The notes: a model not told the origin generated them from the letters alone. A stretch of 64,000 nucleotides of DNA from DATGUP01 sp035301265 (GCA_035301265.1 DATGUP010000007.1:1-64000), one strand, 5' to 3'. Shown: positions 27,138 through 36,062, numbered from the stretch's first letter. Program-made: numbers and translations.

Positions 27138-27185
27138 AACCCCTCCTGTCAGCGGCATGTTAAAACATGTCCTGTCAGGAGGGTT
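27138..27185 (-). terminator. hairpin after ctc
   Basis: Outer arms CCCTCCTG and CAGGAGGG, inner arms CATGT and ACATG. The minus strand then reads GTTGTT, a poor T-run, so this could be a weak terminator or a processing site between ctc and pth. Confidence 0.55.
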
Positions 27186-27207
27186 CATCAATTATCCGGA
27201 AAAACCG

Positions 27208-27846
27208 TTATTCTTCATTCTCCTTATCTTTTTCATCGGCTCCGACCAATTCAGGTTCTTGAGCTTCTTCAGAAGTATCGGCCGGTTCTACCGCATCTTC
27301 TGGCGGCAAGACGGTGGCAATCGTCGCATCCGCATCATCAAGGATTTCATATTCCTGTGCTTTTGGCAAGTCACTTACTGCAATCGAATCGCCAATCGCA
27401 AGCGATGAAACATCGACGGTGATTTCTTCTGGAATATCACCCGGTTTTGCCCGTACTTGTAAAGCATAAAGCGGCTGCTGTAAAATTCCACCTTCTGTTG
27501 CTCCCTGTGGTTCGCCTTCAAGACGAAGCGCTACCTCTACATCCATTTCTTCAGACATGTCCACGATATAGAAATCGGCATGAAGAAGTTCGTCTTTAAT
27601 CGGGTCCATCTGATAATCATGCAGCATGACGTCGATTTGTTCATCATTTTCAATATCAAGCGAAATAATCGCGTTTCGTCCTTCGTCCCGGACGGTTTTT
27701 ACTAGTTCAATGCTGTTGACGGCAACGGATTTTGTTTCTTTATCCTTTCCATAAACGACAGCTGGTACAAAACCTTCTCGTCTAAACTTTTTCGTCGCAG
27801 ATCTCCTATGATCGTTCCGCGCTTTTGCCTTCAATGTTATTGTCAT
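27208..27846 (-). CDS. rplY: 50S ribosomal protein L25, general stress protein Ctc
   Basis: Binds 5S rRNA. The N-terminal L25 domain (residues 1-90, KARNDHRRSATKKFRREGFVPAVVYGK) is joined to a TL5/CTC C-terminal domain (95-185) and a long acidic tail rich in Glu and Asp. The start at 27846 follows GGAGGG by about 9 bases; the longer frame runs into the prs end. In B. subtilis ctc is sigma-B controlled; I see no convincing sigma-B promoter here. Confidence 0.94.
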   Translation of the reverse strand: MTITLKAKARNDHRRSATKKFRREGFVPAVVYGKDKETKSVAVNSIELVKTVRDEGRNAIISLDIENDEQIDVMLHDYQMDPIKDELLHADFYIVDMSEEMDVEVALRLEGEPQGATEGGILQQPLYALQVRAKPGDIPEEITVDVSSLAIGDSIAVSDLPKAQEYEILDDADATIATVLPPEDAVEPADTSEEAQEPELVGADEKDKENEE

Positions 27847-27886
27847 ATCGAATACCCTCCAATTTGTGTTAACAAAAGATGAAATA

Positions 27887-28837
27887 TTAATCAAACAAAA
27901 TGCTTACCGATTTTAATTCGTGTACACGGATAATTGCCTCACCAATGAGATTAGCAACCGATAGCTGTTTTATCTTTCCGATGCTTTTTTCGGCGGGTAG
28001 CGGGATCGTATTCGTTACGACTAGCTCTTTGATTTGCGATTGGTCGATCCGCTCAATGGCCGGACCGGACAAAACCGGGTGTGTACAACAAGCATACACT
28101 TCTTTAGCCCCATTTTCCATCAACGCATTGGCTGCAAGTGTAATCGTCCCGGCCGTATCTATAATATCATCAACTAAGATCGCTGTCTTGTCCTTAATAT
28201 GACCGACGATGTTCATCACTTCAGCCACGTTCGGGCGAGGCCGACGTTTATCAATAATCCCGATCGGAGCCTTGAGGCGATCGGCCATTTTTCGTGCCCG
28301 GGTAACACCGCCATGATCTGGCGATACAATAACGAGATCTTCCAGATTTTTCTTTTTAAAATAGTCCGCAAGAATCGGCACGCCTTGCAAATGGTCAATC
28401 GGAATATCAAAGAAACCTTGAATTTGCGGAGCGTGCATATCGAGTGTAATCACCCGATCAGCGCCTGCTCGCTCTAAAAGATCAGCAACGAGTTTCGCTG
28501 TGATCGGTTCTCTAGCGCGCGCCTTGCGATCTTGCCGCGCATAGCCATAATAAGGCATGACAATGTTGATCGAGCGAGCAGAAGCCCGTTTCAGCGCATC
28601 GATCATAATCAAAAGTTCCATAATATGCTTGTTCACAGGTGAAGAGGTTGACTGTACAACGTACACATCGCAACCGCGGGTGCTTTCCTCAATATTAATT
28701 TGGATTTCCCCGTCGCTAAACGTCGAAACGGTACATTTGCCGAGAGATGTGCCGATATGGTCTGCAATCTCTTCCGCCAATTTATGGTTGGAGTTTAACG
28801 AAAATACTTTCAAGGATGGATCCTTGTAGGTGGACAT
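27887..28837 (-). CDS. prs: ribose-phosphate pyrophosphokinase
   Basis: Makes PRPP from ribose 5-phosphate and ATP for nucleotides, His and Trp. Contains DLHAPQIQGFFDIPIDHL, the flexible ATP loop RQDRKARAREPITAK and the PRPP loop LVDDIIDTAGTI. About 316 residues. The start at 28837 has GGAGG 9 bases upstream, better than the ATG two codons earlier. Gene order glmU-prs-ctc is conserved. Confidence 0.98.
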   Translation of the reverse strand: MSTYKDPSLKVFSLNSNHKLAEEIADHIGTSLGKCTVSTFSDGEIQINIEESTRGCDVYVVQSTSSPVNKHIMELLIMIDALKRASARSINIVMPYYGYARQDRKARAREPITAKLVADLLERAGADRVITLDMHAPQIQGFFDIPIDHLQGVPILADYFKKKNLEDLVIVSPDHGGVTRARKMADRLKAPIGIIDKRRPRPNVAEVMNIVGHIKDKTAILVDDIIDTAGTITLAANALMENGAKEVYACCTHPVLSGPAIERIDQSQIKELVVTNTIPLPAEKSIGKIKQLSVANLIGEAIIRVHELKSVSILFD

Positions 28838-28856
28838 GAACATAACCCTCCGTTAA

Positions 28857-30236
28857 TTAACTGTTTTGTCGGTTTTTCAATCGTCTGGCATAACCTTCTT
28901 TATTAGTTTGTCTTTCCCGGGCAATCGCCAATGAATCATTCGGCACATGTTTTGTAATCGTGGACCCCGCTGCAACATATGCCCCTTCTCCGATGGCCAC
29001 CGGAGCAATTAAATTGGCATTGCAACCGATAAACGAATCATCTTCAATCGTCGTCCGGTGCTTATGCGTTCCATCGTAGTTCACTGTGATTGTACCACAA
29101 CCAATGTTGACATGGCTCCCCACATCCGCATCACCCATATAGCTTAAGTGAGGCACCTTACTCTTTTCGCCAATAACAGATTTTTTCACTTCTACAAAAT
29201 TACCGATTTTAGCCTCGTTTTTAACATCGGTGTCCGGACGGATATGTGCAAACGGACCGACTTGAACATGCCGACCGATTTTACTATCTTTTACCACACT
29301 ATGCCTGATTTGTGTACCTGCCCCAACTGTGCAATGGTCAATTTCTGTATGAGGACCAATTTCTGCCCCGGATTCGATGACAGTATCACCTTTAATGAAC
29401 GAACCAGGATAAATAACAGCGTCTTGCCCGATCGTCACATCCGATTCAATGTACGTATGATCCGGATCGACAATAGTCACACCGTTTCGCATATGGTATT
29501 CATTAATCCGCTTTCGCATTACTTTTTCCGCACGGGCCAGAGCGACCCTGTCGTTAATCCCTATCGTTTCATCAAAATCCGGCGTTAGAAAAGCGCTCAC
29601 TTTTTCTGATTTCTGGCGCATGATTTCGATCACATCGGGCAGATAATACTCGCCTTGGGCGTTATCGTTGGAAACGTCTTGAAGCGCTGCAAAAAGCGCT
29701 TTATTATCAAAACAATATGTGCCCGTATTGATTTCATTGATCATCCGTTCATCGTCTGTAGCATCTTTGTGTTCAACAATGCGTTCTACTTCATGATCGT
29801 TATTACGCACGACACGCCCATAACCGGTCGGATCAGGTGCCTTCGTTGTCAAAATAGTCGCTTTAGCTCCGCTTCGCTCATGATGATCAAACAGCGCTTC
29901 ATATGTGTCACTCGAAATTAACGGCGTATCCCCGCAGACAACAATCGTCGTTCCATCTTCATCTTTTAAAAAATCCTCTGCCTGCATGACAGCATGGGCT
30001 GTTCCGAGTTGCTCGCGTTGCATAGCAAACCGGCTCATATCGCCGAGCTGTTGCATCACTTGATCAGCGCCAAAGCCAACAATAGTAATGACATCATCAA
30101 GCTGCACCTTTTTCAAATTATCGAGTACATGCTGCACCATCGGTCGGCCTAAGACCGGATGGAGCACTTTATAAAGCTTCGATTTCATACGCGTACCTTG
30201 ACCTGCCGCAAGAATAACAGCAAAGCGTTTTGTCAT
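28857..30236 (-). CDS. glmU: bifunctional GlmU: N-acetylglucosamine-1-phosphate uridyltransferase / glucosamine-1-phosphate acetyltransferase
   Basis: Makes UDP-GlcNAc for cell wall (gcaD in B. subtilis). The N-terminal nucleotidyltransferase has LAAGQGTRMKSKLYKVLHP; the C-terminal half (from about 250) is a left-handed beta helix of hexapeptide repeats carrying the acetyl-CoA site (YVAAGSTITKHVPNDSLAI). 459 residues. ATG after GGAGG. Confidence 0.98.
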   Translation of the reverse strand: MTKRFAVILAAGQGTRMKSKLYKVLHPVLGRPMVQHVLDNLKKVQLDDVITIVGFGADQVMQQLGDMSRFAMQREQLGTAHAVMQAEDFLKDEDGTTIVVCGDTPLISSDTYEALFDHHERSGAKATILTTKAPDPTGYGRVVRNNDHEVERIVEHKDATDDERMINEINTGTYCFDNKALFAALQDVSNDNAQGEYYLPDVIEIMRQKSEKVSAFLTPDFDETIGINDRVALARAEKVMRKRINEYHMRNGVTIVDPDHTYIESDVTIGQDAVIYPGSFIKGDTVIESGAEIGPHTEIDHCTVGAGTQIRHSVVKDSKIGRHVQVGPFAHIRPDTDVKNEAKIGNFVEVKKSVIGEKSKVPHLSYMGDADVGSHVNIGCGTITVNYDGTHKHRTTIEDDSFIGCNANLIAPVAIGEGAYVAAGSTITKHVPNDSLAIARERQTNKEGYARRLKNRQNS

Positions 30237-30352
30237 GCGGAAACCTCCATTCTATTTCATAATGAATATATCTTAAATACGCATGCTTTTCAACAAATAC
30301 ATGGCGGAAATTGGTGCCAGTGAAAACGGATATTAGGCGAAAAAGGCTCACA

Positions 30353-30394
30353 AAACAAAAAAAGAAGACTAATCCCAAATGGATTAGACTTCTT
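30353..30394 (-). terminator. terminator after spoVG
   Basis: AAGAAG and AATCC arms pair with GGATT and CTTCTT around a 5-base loop (one mismatch), followed on the minus strand by seven Ts. Confidence 0.9.
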
Positions 30395-30405
30395 ATTCGT
30401 CAAAT

Positions 30406-30696
30406 TTAAGAAGCGCCAGCCTCTTCATATTCCTCTTCTGATTCACCTGCACGGTGGTACTCTGTCAATACCGCATCTTGAATTTTGGCTCGCGTTTGTG
30501 AATTGATCGGATGAGCAATATCCCTGAACTCACCGTCAGGTGTTCGTTTAGAGGGCATTGCTACAAAAAGTCCGTTATTTCCATCGATGACGCGAATGTC
30601 GTGAACGACAAACTCATCATCCATTGTAATCGAAGCAATGGCCCGCATCCTGCCCTCCGTGTTTACGCGGCGAAGTCTGACGTCAGTAACCTCCAT
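30406..30696 (-). CDS. spoVG: septation regulator SpoVG
   Basis: Small nucleic-acid-binding protein that affects septation, capsule and sporulation genes. Typical sequence: MEVTDVRLRRVNTEGRM, FVVHDIRVIDG, FVAMPSKRTPDGEFRDIAHP. 96 residues with an acidic tail. It follows purR directly; yabJ, its upstream neighbour in B. subtilis, is missing. Confidence 0.97.
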   Translation of the reverse strand: MEVTDVRLRRVNTEGRMRAIASITMDDEFVVHDIRVIDGNNGLFVAMPSKRTPDGEFRDIAHPINSQTRAKIQDAVLTEYHRAGESEEEYEEAGAS

Positions 30697-30736
30697 GATG
30701 ATTCACCACCTTTTCCATATTGAACTTATATATCAT

Positions 30737-30762
30737 GCTTCTACAAAATAAAGAAAATTCCT
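30737..30762 (-). promoter_or_regulatory. possible sigma-H promoter of spoVG
   Basis: On the minus strand AGGAATT (30756-30762) is followed after 14 bases by GAAGC (30737-30741). This approximates the sigma-H pattern AGGAWWT and GAAT, with one mismatch in the -10. An A/T-rich block lies upstream, as at B. subtilis spoVG, a classic sigma-H gene. Confidence 0.5.
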
Positions 30763-30856
30763 GCCAATCTTTTTAAAAAATTTATGGTCTTTTATAAAAA
30801 GCCGTTTCTTTTTATGCAAATAGGGAATATAAATACAATATGGAAAATAACTAGAC

Positions 30857-30893
30857 AAAAAAATGAGGTTGAAAAAACATGCTTTCAACCTCA
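30857..30893. terminator. terminator after purR
   Basis: TGAGGTTGAAA pairs exactly with TTTCAACCTCA; seven Ts follow on the minus strand, and a T-rich stretch also lies on the plus side. Confidence 0.9.
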
Positions 30894-30894
30894 A

Positions 30895-30937
30895 TATTTT
30901 TTACTGCGAAATTTCATTTTTTTACTGCGAAATTTCC
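30895..30937 (-). repeat. tandem duplication across the purR stop codon
   Basis: The minus-strand segment AATTTCGCAGTAAAAAA occurs twice in a row, once ending the purR frame and once directly after its stop. The second copy keeps the reading frame (encoding NFAVKN again), so the stop lies between the copies. Confidence 0.8.
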
Positions 30938-31732
30938 GGGCAAAACGTCAATCTTTTTTTTGGACATATCGACATTTGTAATTTTAACTAGTGACGTATA
31001 ATGGTTGACGACGCGCTCATCTTCTTCATCGTCGGCTTCGGCAAGAACGCCAATCGCTGTTACTTCGGCAGCAAATTCCTTAAGCAAACTCATCATGCCG
31101 TTAATCGTGCCACCAGCCTTCATGAAATCATCGATGATACAAACATGAGCGCCTTCCTGGAGACTTCGCCTTGGCAACACCATCGTCTGGATTTTCCGCG
31201 ATGAGCCAGATACATAGTTAATACTCACTGAAGAGCCTTCTGTTACTTTTGGATCTCGCCTAGCGATGACAACAGGTACATTGAGAAAAGACGCTGTCGC
31301 ATATGCCAATGGAATTCCCTTTGTCGCGACTGTTGCAATGACATCAATCGTTAAATGCGAAAACATCGATGCAAAAGCACGCCCAATTTCTCGCACTTGT
31401 TTCGGATCGCCTAAAATATCGCTCATATATAAATAACCGCCGGGAAGAAGCCGAGCTGGATCTTCTAACTGGTGGCAAAGATTGTTGACAAATGACATAT
31501 GGTTATCCGGCAACGACTCAGGAATATATCGTACCCCACCAGCAGCCCCTGCGGACCGTTCTAAATAACCGATTTTTTCTTCTTGAAACATTGTATTAAT
31601 AATATCTAAATCCTCACTGATAGAAGATTTAGAAGCTTGGTACCGTTCGGAAAAACGAGGCAGCTGAATATGTTCACGTGGATGTTCCAAAAAATAGTTC
31701 GTCATGGCAACCAATCGATGACTTCGTTTCAT
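30914..31732 (-). CDS. purR: purine operon repressor PurR
   Basis: PRPP-responsive repressor of purine genes in Gram-positives. An N-terminal winged helix (residues 1-70) precedes a phosphoribosyltransferase-like domain with the PRPP loop CIIDDFMKAGGTINGM. 272 residues, close to normal. The C-terminus is at a tandem duplication. Upstream inverted CGAA-containing sites fit autoregulation. Confidence 0.97.
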   Translation of the reverse strand: MKRSHRLVAMTNYFLEHPREHIQLPRFSERYQASKSSISEDLDIINTMFQEEKIGYLERSAGAAGGVRYIPESLPDNHMSFVNNLCHQLEDPARLLPGGYLYMSDILGDPKQVREIGRAFASMFSHLTIDVIATVATKGIPLAYATASFLNVPVVIARRDPKVTEGSSVSINYVSGSSRKIQTMVLPRRSLQEGAHVCIIDDFMKAGGTINGMMSLLKEFAAEVTAIGVLAEADDEEDERVVNHYTSLVKITNVDMSKKKIDVLPGNFAVKK

Positions 31733-31744
31733 GGTTTCACCTCA

Positions 31745-31797
31745 AAACCCGAATGTTTTATCTAAATATACCACCTTTATACGTTTTCGAGCAAGAC
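31745..31797 (-). promoter_or_regulatory. purR promoter with paired PurBox-like sites
   Basis: Minus strand TATATT (31767-31772) is a good -10; TTGCTC 18 bases upstream is a poor -35. Two oppositely oriented CGAA-core sites (AACCCGAATGTT near 31746-31757 and the complement of ACGTTTTCGAG at 31781-31791) flank the -10. They resemble the PurR boxes of B. subtilis, which also act in inverted pairs. Confidence 0.55.
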
Positions 31798-32649
31798 TTA
31801 CCCAATGGTGCGTACAAGGTAAACATCATCACAAAAACCGCGTAACCCATTATACATCCGCCTTGCTCGACTATAATGTTCAATCAGAGCAAAAATAGTC
31901 GGCCCGCTGCCGCTCATAGTGGCCCACTCCACCCCATGTTGAACCATTTTTTCTTTAATCCGTCTCGCCTCAGGATATTGCTTGAGAGTGACAGCTTCCA
32001 AAACATTACCGATGGAAGCGCAAAGCTTGGAAAAACTTTTATCATACAACGCTTCGACAATGCTCTCTGTATCCGGATGAATCCTTTCCGCTAAATTCAG
32101 CTGAGGAAATATTGTGCGCGTCGATACACCTATGTTCGGCTTAGCTAACACAACCCAACACGGAGGCGGCGAGGGCAGTGTTTCGATTCGTTCGCCGCGC
32201 CCTCGGGCAATCGCTGTTCCACCGTGAATACAAAAAGGCACATCAGACCCAATCTCGGATCCTAATGCCGCCAATTCCCATAAAGATGCCTTAACGCTCC
32301 ATAACCGGTTTAACCCGCGCAAAACCGCCGCCGCATCGCTGCTTCCCCCGCCGAGCCCTGCCGATACGGGGATTTGTTTGGCAATCTGAATATGAACACC
32401 GCTTGGAATCGCATATCTTTGTTTAAAAAGCACCGCCGCCTTGTAGGCAAGATTGCGCTCATCGTTTGGCACATATTGATTATCAGCCATCACCTCAATC
32501 CGATCGGCCTCCATAGGGTATACGGCAATGCGATCAGCCAAATCAATCGTCGTCATAATCATTTCAACATCGTGATAACCGTCATCGCGTTTATCTAACA
32601 CATCCAATGATAAATTGATTTTTGCCGGCGCTTTTTCATAAAGAACCAT
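31798..32649 (-). CDS. ispE: 4-diphosphocytidyl-2-C-methyl-D-erythritol kinase
   Basis: GHMP kinase of the MEP isoprenoid pathway. N-terminal KAPAKINLSLDV, ATP loop PVSAGLGGGSSDAAA and C-terminal MSGSGPTIFAL. About 283 residues. I choose the ATG at 32649 with AGGTGA upstream; a GTG three codons earlier is possible. Confidence 0.97.
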   Translation of the reverse strand: MVLYEKAPAKINLSLDVLDKRDDGYHDVEMIMTTIDLADRIAVYPMEADRIEVMADNQYVPNDERNLAYKAAVLFKQRYAIPSGVHIQIAKQIPVSAGLGGGSSDAAAVLRGLNRLWSVKASLWELAALGSEIGSDVPFCIHGGTAIARGRGERIETLPSPPPCWVVLAKPNIGVSTRTIFPQLNLAERIHPDTESIVEALYDKSFSKLCASIGNVLEAVTLKQYPEARRIKEKMVQHGVEWATMSGSGPTIFALIEHYSRARRMYNGLRGFCDDVYLVRTIG

Positions 32650-32682
32650 TTCCGTCACCTATTTTCGCATAAACTAAAACAA

Positions 32683-32692
32683 ATTGTATCAC
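32683..32692 (-). promoter_or_regulatory. possible ispE extended -10
   Basis: Minus strand TGATACAAT (TG, one base, TACAAT), about 35 bases upstream of the ispE start, with no clear -35. Confidence 0.4.
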
Positions 32693-32739
32693 ATTAGGCA
32701 TGAGGCGGCGACTGGTTCGTCAACCGCCGGCGAATGCGC

Positions 32740-32778
32740 TCACTAAAAAAGACAAACCCGATCAGGGTCTGTCTTTTT
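32740..32778 (-). terminator. terminator overlapping the sspF stop codon
   Basis: AAAAAGACA and TGTCTTTTT with ACCC/GGGT form a near-perfect stem, followed on the minus strand by TTTTTTAG. The sspF stop lies in its loop. Confidence 0.85.
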
Positions 32779-32944
32779 GTTGCATATTCTCCTCAGCTAT
32801 TTCGATCGCCCGCTTCACCATATTTCCAGCATCACGCGCCTTAATACCGCCCCAGCCTTCTTGTTGGATCGTGTCGTAAAAACCTAACTCCTTTGCAATT
32901 TCTTCTTTCATCTGCTTCGACATGACACCACCACGTCTAGCCAA
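32762..32944 (-). CDS. sspF: small acid-soluble spore protein of the SspF type
   Basis: Forespore DNA-binding protein of the alpha/beta-SASP group. The conserved MKEEIAKELGFYD and GWGGIKARDAGNMVKRAIEIAE regions are clear. 60 residues. The start is TTG (LARRGG in the frame) about 10 bases after AAGGAG. Between ispE and veg as in B. subtilis. Confidence 0.96.
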   Translation of the reverse strand: MARRGGVMSKQMKEEIAKELGFYDTIQQEGWGGIKARDAGNMVKRAIEIAEENMQQKDRP

Positions 32945-33100
32945 GAAAGAACATCTCCTTTCAAGAGTTTATTCTTACGACATCTTTAGTCTATGCGTAT
33001 AAACAAGCATTACGCGTGTTATATGTATACAAAAAAGGAAGGCTTATACAATAGGGGCCGTGTTCGCTAAAAATAAAAAATAAAAGCAGCAAACAAAAGT

Positions 33101-33361
33101 TTACTGCTCGGCTGCTGATGTTTCTTCATCGACAAAATTCAATTCAACCGTTTCTGTTAACACATCCGCATAGCTGTAGGACACACGTTCAAATGCATTT
33201 TCATCTTGGTCTAGCTCTACAACGAAAACAGAAGGATACATTTCCGCAAGGACACCAGAGCGAACGATTGTTTTCCTTCTACCTCTGTTCGCCGTTAACG
33301 TCAATCGTTTTCCGATTTGCCCTTTAAGATAATTTTTAATTTCGCCTAATGTTTTTGCCAC
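33101..33361 (-). CDS. veg: Veg protein, biofilm-related regulator
   Basis: Short, very abundant protein; in B. subtilis it promotes biofilm genes by countering SinR and aids spore outgrowth. GKRLTLTANRGRRKTIVRSG and the motif FERVSYSYADVLTETVEL are family hallmarks. The start is the GTG at 33361 (MAKTLGE) behind GGTGGAG, giving 86 residues as in the family. Confidence 0.96.
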   Translation of the reverse strand: MAKTLGEIKNYLKGQIGKRLTLTANRGRRKTIVRSGVLAEMYPSVFVVELDQDENAFERVSYSYADVLTETVELNFVDEETSAAEQ

Positions 33362-33383
33362 TGCACTCCACCTCACTAGGTTC

Positions 33384-33412
33384 ACTATACCACAACTCGT
33401 ATACATTGTCAA
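33384..33412 (-). promoter_or_regulatory. strong sigma-A promoter of veg
   Basis: TTGACA (33407-33412), 17 bases, TATAGT (33384-33389) on the minus strand, preceded by A/T-rich sequence. The B. subtilis veg promoter is a standard strong promoter of this form. Confidence 0.9.
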
Positions 33413-33539
33413 ATAAAACATTATATTATATCAATATACGATTTCACATGTCAAATGGAAAAGTTATCGCTACGCTGTTATTATCTGCAAAATGTTGGCA
33501 AATTATGTACCCCTTTCAAAAACATTTGTCGGGATACTG

Positions 33540-33564
33540 TAAAATAAGGCAAGCAGCGCTTGCC
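33540..33564 (-). terminator. terminator after yabG
   Basis: GGCAAGC and GCTTGCC form a tight hairpin; the minus strand then reads TTATTTTA. Confidence 0.65.
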
Positions 33565-33574
33565 AAAGCAATCA

Positions 33575-34459
33575 CTATCGACTTGTTATTGTACTATCGG
33601 TATCTCCTCCTGTGTAGGGCATACCGATGCGCAATAATCCCCGTGTTTCCACACCACCTAATCCTTCTTCGCCCGTCAAAGTATTTCGCAAAACATCACG
33701 AACATCTACTTTTTCCATAAAAGGCGTGTAGGCAATTTTTGCCGCGATATAGACAGGATCTAAGGCATGAATATTTATTCTAGACGGAGAGCTGGCAAAA
33801 TTGGCTCCCGCTCGAATCAACGTTTCAAAATGCGATTGGCATGCGCCGGCAAAAATGATTAACTGATCCAGATGAGGGACTGTTTCTCGTGCATGGCGCA
33901 CCGCCTCAGCAAAATCCCGGGAATGTCGATAAGCTTGTAAATCATTCTTTGTTCCTTTATTTTTAGAAAAAGCATCGTGACCTGTGATAACGATCATATC
34001 AGGACGGATTTTTTTAATAAGATATTCTATTTGAAACGGCATCTCCTTTTCGTGAAGATGAACCCCGTGAACGTGCAAACCGATGCGTCGATACAAATCA
34101 ATACATTTTCGTAAATACGACGCATCACCATCTATATGCAAAACTTGAGCAGGCAGCTGAAAAAAGCCTGACGAATCATTGTAACCATTTGTTGACTGAT
34201 AGTCCCGTTTTTCTTTCATTAATTGATAATCTTGACGGAATAAACGAAACGACGATTCTTCCTGTACTTTGGCGCGTTTTTTTCGCCTTGCCAATTCATT
34301 ATGTCCGACCTGAACGAGATCACTTAGCGGAGCATCGGCGACAAGGCGAATGTTCTCACCATGCAATAAAGCGATATCATCCGTCACAGAATCAATGCGG
34401 AATAATAAATCATGTTGGTATGACTGACGTGTTACCATGTCACCACGCATCACATTCAT
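33575..34459 (-). CDS. yabG: sporulation-specific protease YabG
   Basis: Mother-cell protease that processes spore coat proteins. The family core GVHLHEKEMP, VITGHDAF, and GACQSHFETLIRAGANFASSP (catalytic cysteine and histidine, by family knowledge) is intact. 294 residues. Two possible ATG starts lie within four codons. Located between veg and ksgA as in B. subtilis. Confidence 0.95.
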   Translation of the reverse strand: MNVMRGDMVTRQSYQHDLLFRIDSVTDDIALLHGENIRLVADAPLSDLVQVGHNELARRKKRAKVQEESSFRLFRQDYQLMKEKRDYQSTNGYNDSSGFFQLPAQVLHIDGDASYLRKCIDLYRRIGLHVHGVHLHEKEMPFQIEYLIKKIRPDMIVITGHDAFSKNKGTKNDLQAYRHSRDFAEAVRHARETVPHLDQLIIFAGACQSHFETLIRAGANFASSPSRINIHALDPVYIAAKIAYTPFMEKVDVRDVLRNTLTGEEGLGGVETRGLLRIGMPYTGGDTDSTITSR

Positions 34460-34530
34460 GTCTCCACCTCACAGCGAATGCATTCCTAACATAGCCTATG
34501 TGAAGGACGATCTATCTGTGTCTTAATATA

Positions 34531-34561
34531 TAAAAAAAGCGACTGCACCGCTGCAATCGCT
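34531..34561 (-). terminator. terminator after ksgA
   Basis: AGCGA-TGCA arms pair with TGCA-TCGCT; the minus strand follows with TTTTTTTA. Confidence 0.88.
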
Positions 34562-34567
34562 GTATGT

Positions 34568-35452
34568 TCACATGTTAAGATAACGATAAAAAGTATTGGC
34601 CAATATAGCAAACTCATTTATATCAAGCGACTCTCCGCGCCTTGTGCCATCGATACCTGCCTGATTTAACAATGTGTTGATCGCATCTTTGTCAAATGTT
34701 CCTTTAAAATAGGCCGCTAAATTGTTGCGCAATGTTTTTCGCCGCTGGGCAAAACACGCCTTGACGATTGCAAAAAAAGCTTCCTCATCTTCCACATGGA
34801 CCGGCGGCTCATCTCGGGTCATAAGTTTTAATACACTGGAATCGACATTCGGTTGTGGTATAAACACGCTTTTAGGCACGTGCATGATGATGTCTGCACA
34901 TGTATAATATTGGGTTGCTATAGTCAAAGAACCATAATCTTTCGAGCCGGGTTTTGCCGCCATCCGTTCCGCTACTTCTTTCTGAATCATGACCGTAAAA
35001 CTCATAACCGGCAATTTTGCTTGTAATAATGTCACTAAAATCGGCGTTGTAATGTAATAAGGCAAATTGGCTACGACATGCACGGGCTGATCGGGCGAAA
35101 AATAATCATTGATCGCTTGATGTACATCCGCCTGCAAAATATCTTCGTAAAGAATTTGCACATTAGCATAGCTTCGAAGCGTATCTTGTAAAACAGGAAG
35201 CAAGCGCTGATCGATCTCGTAGGCGAGCACTTGATCCGCACGCATCGCAAGCTGTTCAGTCAAAGCACCGATTCCCGGGCCGATTTCAATCACACCCGAG
35301 CGCTTGTTAATGCCTGCATGGGCGATCATATTGTCTAGTATGTTCACATCTATTATGAAATTCTGACCTAGACTTTTTTTGAATAAAAAACGGTGTTTAT
35401 CCAAAATTTCTTTTGTTCGGGTAGGTGTAGCGATAAATTTACCGGAAGTCAT
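34568..35452 (-). CDS. ksgA: 16S rRNA dimethyladenosine transferase
   Basis: Dimethylates two adjacent adenosines in the 3' hairpin of 16S rRNA. SAM-binding FKKSLGQNFIID and EIGPGIGALT, catalytic NLPYYITTPI. 294 residues. Overlaps rnmV by 14 bases; the pair is conserved. Confidence 0.97.
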   Translation of the reverse strand: MTSGKFIATPTRTKEILDKHRFLFKKSLGQNFIIDVNILDNMIAHAGINKRSGVIEIGPGIGALTEQLAMRADQVLAYEIDQRLLPVLQDTLRSYANVQILYEDILQADVHQAINDYFSPDQPVHVVANLPYYITTPILVTLLQAKLPVMSFTVMIQKEVAERMAAKPGSKDYGSLTIATQYYTCADIIMHVPKSVFIPQPNVDSSVLKLMTRDEPPVHVEDEEAFFAIVKACFAQRRKTLRNNLAAYFKGTFDKDAINTLLNQAGIDGTRRGESLDINEFAILANTFYRYLNM

Positions 35453-35999
35453 CGTGTTCCTCCTGCTTGATTTTACTGATGGCAGCCGTCAATTGCTCCT
35501 TAGTAATGTCAAACATCGCCAACCGCCGCAGCAGTTGCTTGCCATTGGTATGTCCGATGTGCAAAAGCTCACCAAGCCGCTTCCGCCTTTGCGCTGCATA
35601 AGGCGTGCCGATTAAACCGTGTTGGATTAAATCTGTCTTTTGAACGGCACTTGCTTTTGGCTCGATCAATTCGTAAACGGCACTCAACGCTTTGCGTATC
35701 GCTTCCACCGGAGCATGTTCAATCCCTATGCTATTTGTGGCCGTGGCCATATCACGACTTAAAAATGCATGTTTGCAACCCGGAACAGCCCGGTCGATCA
35801 TCGAACGAATCCGCTCTCCCGGATAGTCCGGATCGGTAAAAATAATGACGCCACGTTTTTCCTGCGCATGGCGGATCTGCTCCAAAATAGCTTTATTAAT
35901 AGCCGACCCATTCGTTTCGATCGTATCGGCATCGACAGCCTGTTTGATTTTGGCAGTATCGTCGCGCCCTTCAACAACAATGATTTCCTTGACCTTCAC
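35439..35999 (-). CDS. rnmV: ribonuclease M5 (5S rRNA maturation)
   Basis: Toprim-family nuclease that trims 5S rRNA precursors with ribosomal protein L18. Toprim motifs IIVVEGRDD and FTDPDYPGERIR are present. 186 residues, typical. Confidence 0.96.
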   Translation of the reverse strand: MKVKEIIVVEGRDDTAKIKQAVDADTIETNGSAINKAILEQIRHAQEKRGVIIFTDPDYPGERIRSMIDRAVPGCKHAFLSRDMATATNSIGIEHAPVEAIRKALSAVYELIEPKASAVQKTDLIQHGLIGTPYAAQRRKRLGELLHIGHTNGKQLLRRLAMFDITKEQLTAAISKIKQEEHDDFR

Positions 36000-36016
36000 A
36001 AGCTAAATCCTCTCTT

Positions 36017-36062
36017 TTAAAAAATTAGCATCCGCCCATCTGATCGAGATCGAGGGCGGATT
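36017..36062 (-). terminator. terminator after yabE
   Basis: ATCCGCCC pairs with GGGCGGAT around a 16-base loop; the minus strand continues GCTAATTTTTT. Confidence 0.7.

Noticed and set aside
27847..27875. Sigma-B-like GTTAAC and GGGTAT before ctc
   Set aside because: Only 10 bases separate the two boxes and the second one coincides with the ctc ribosome site.
32945..33060. Sigma-G promoter for sspF
   Set aside because: Expected from biology, but no pair of boxes at the right spacing could be found by eye.
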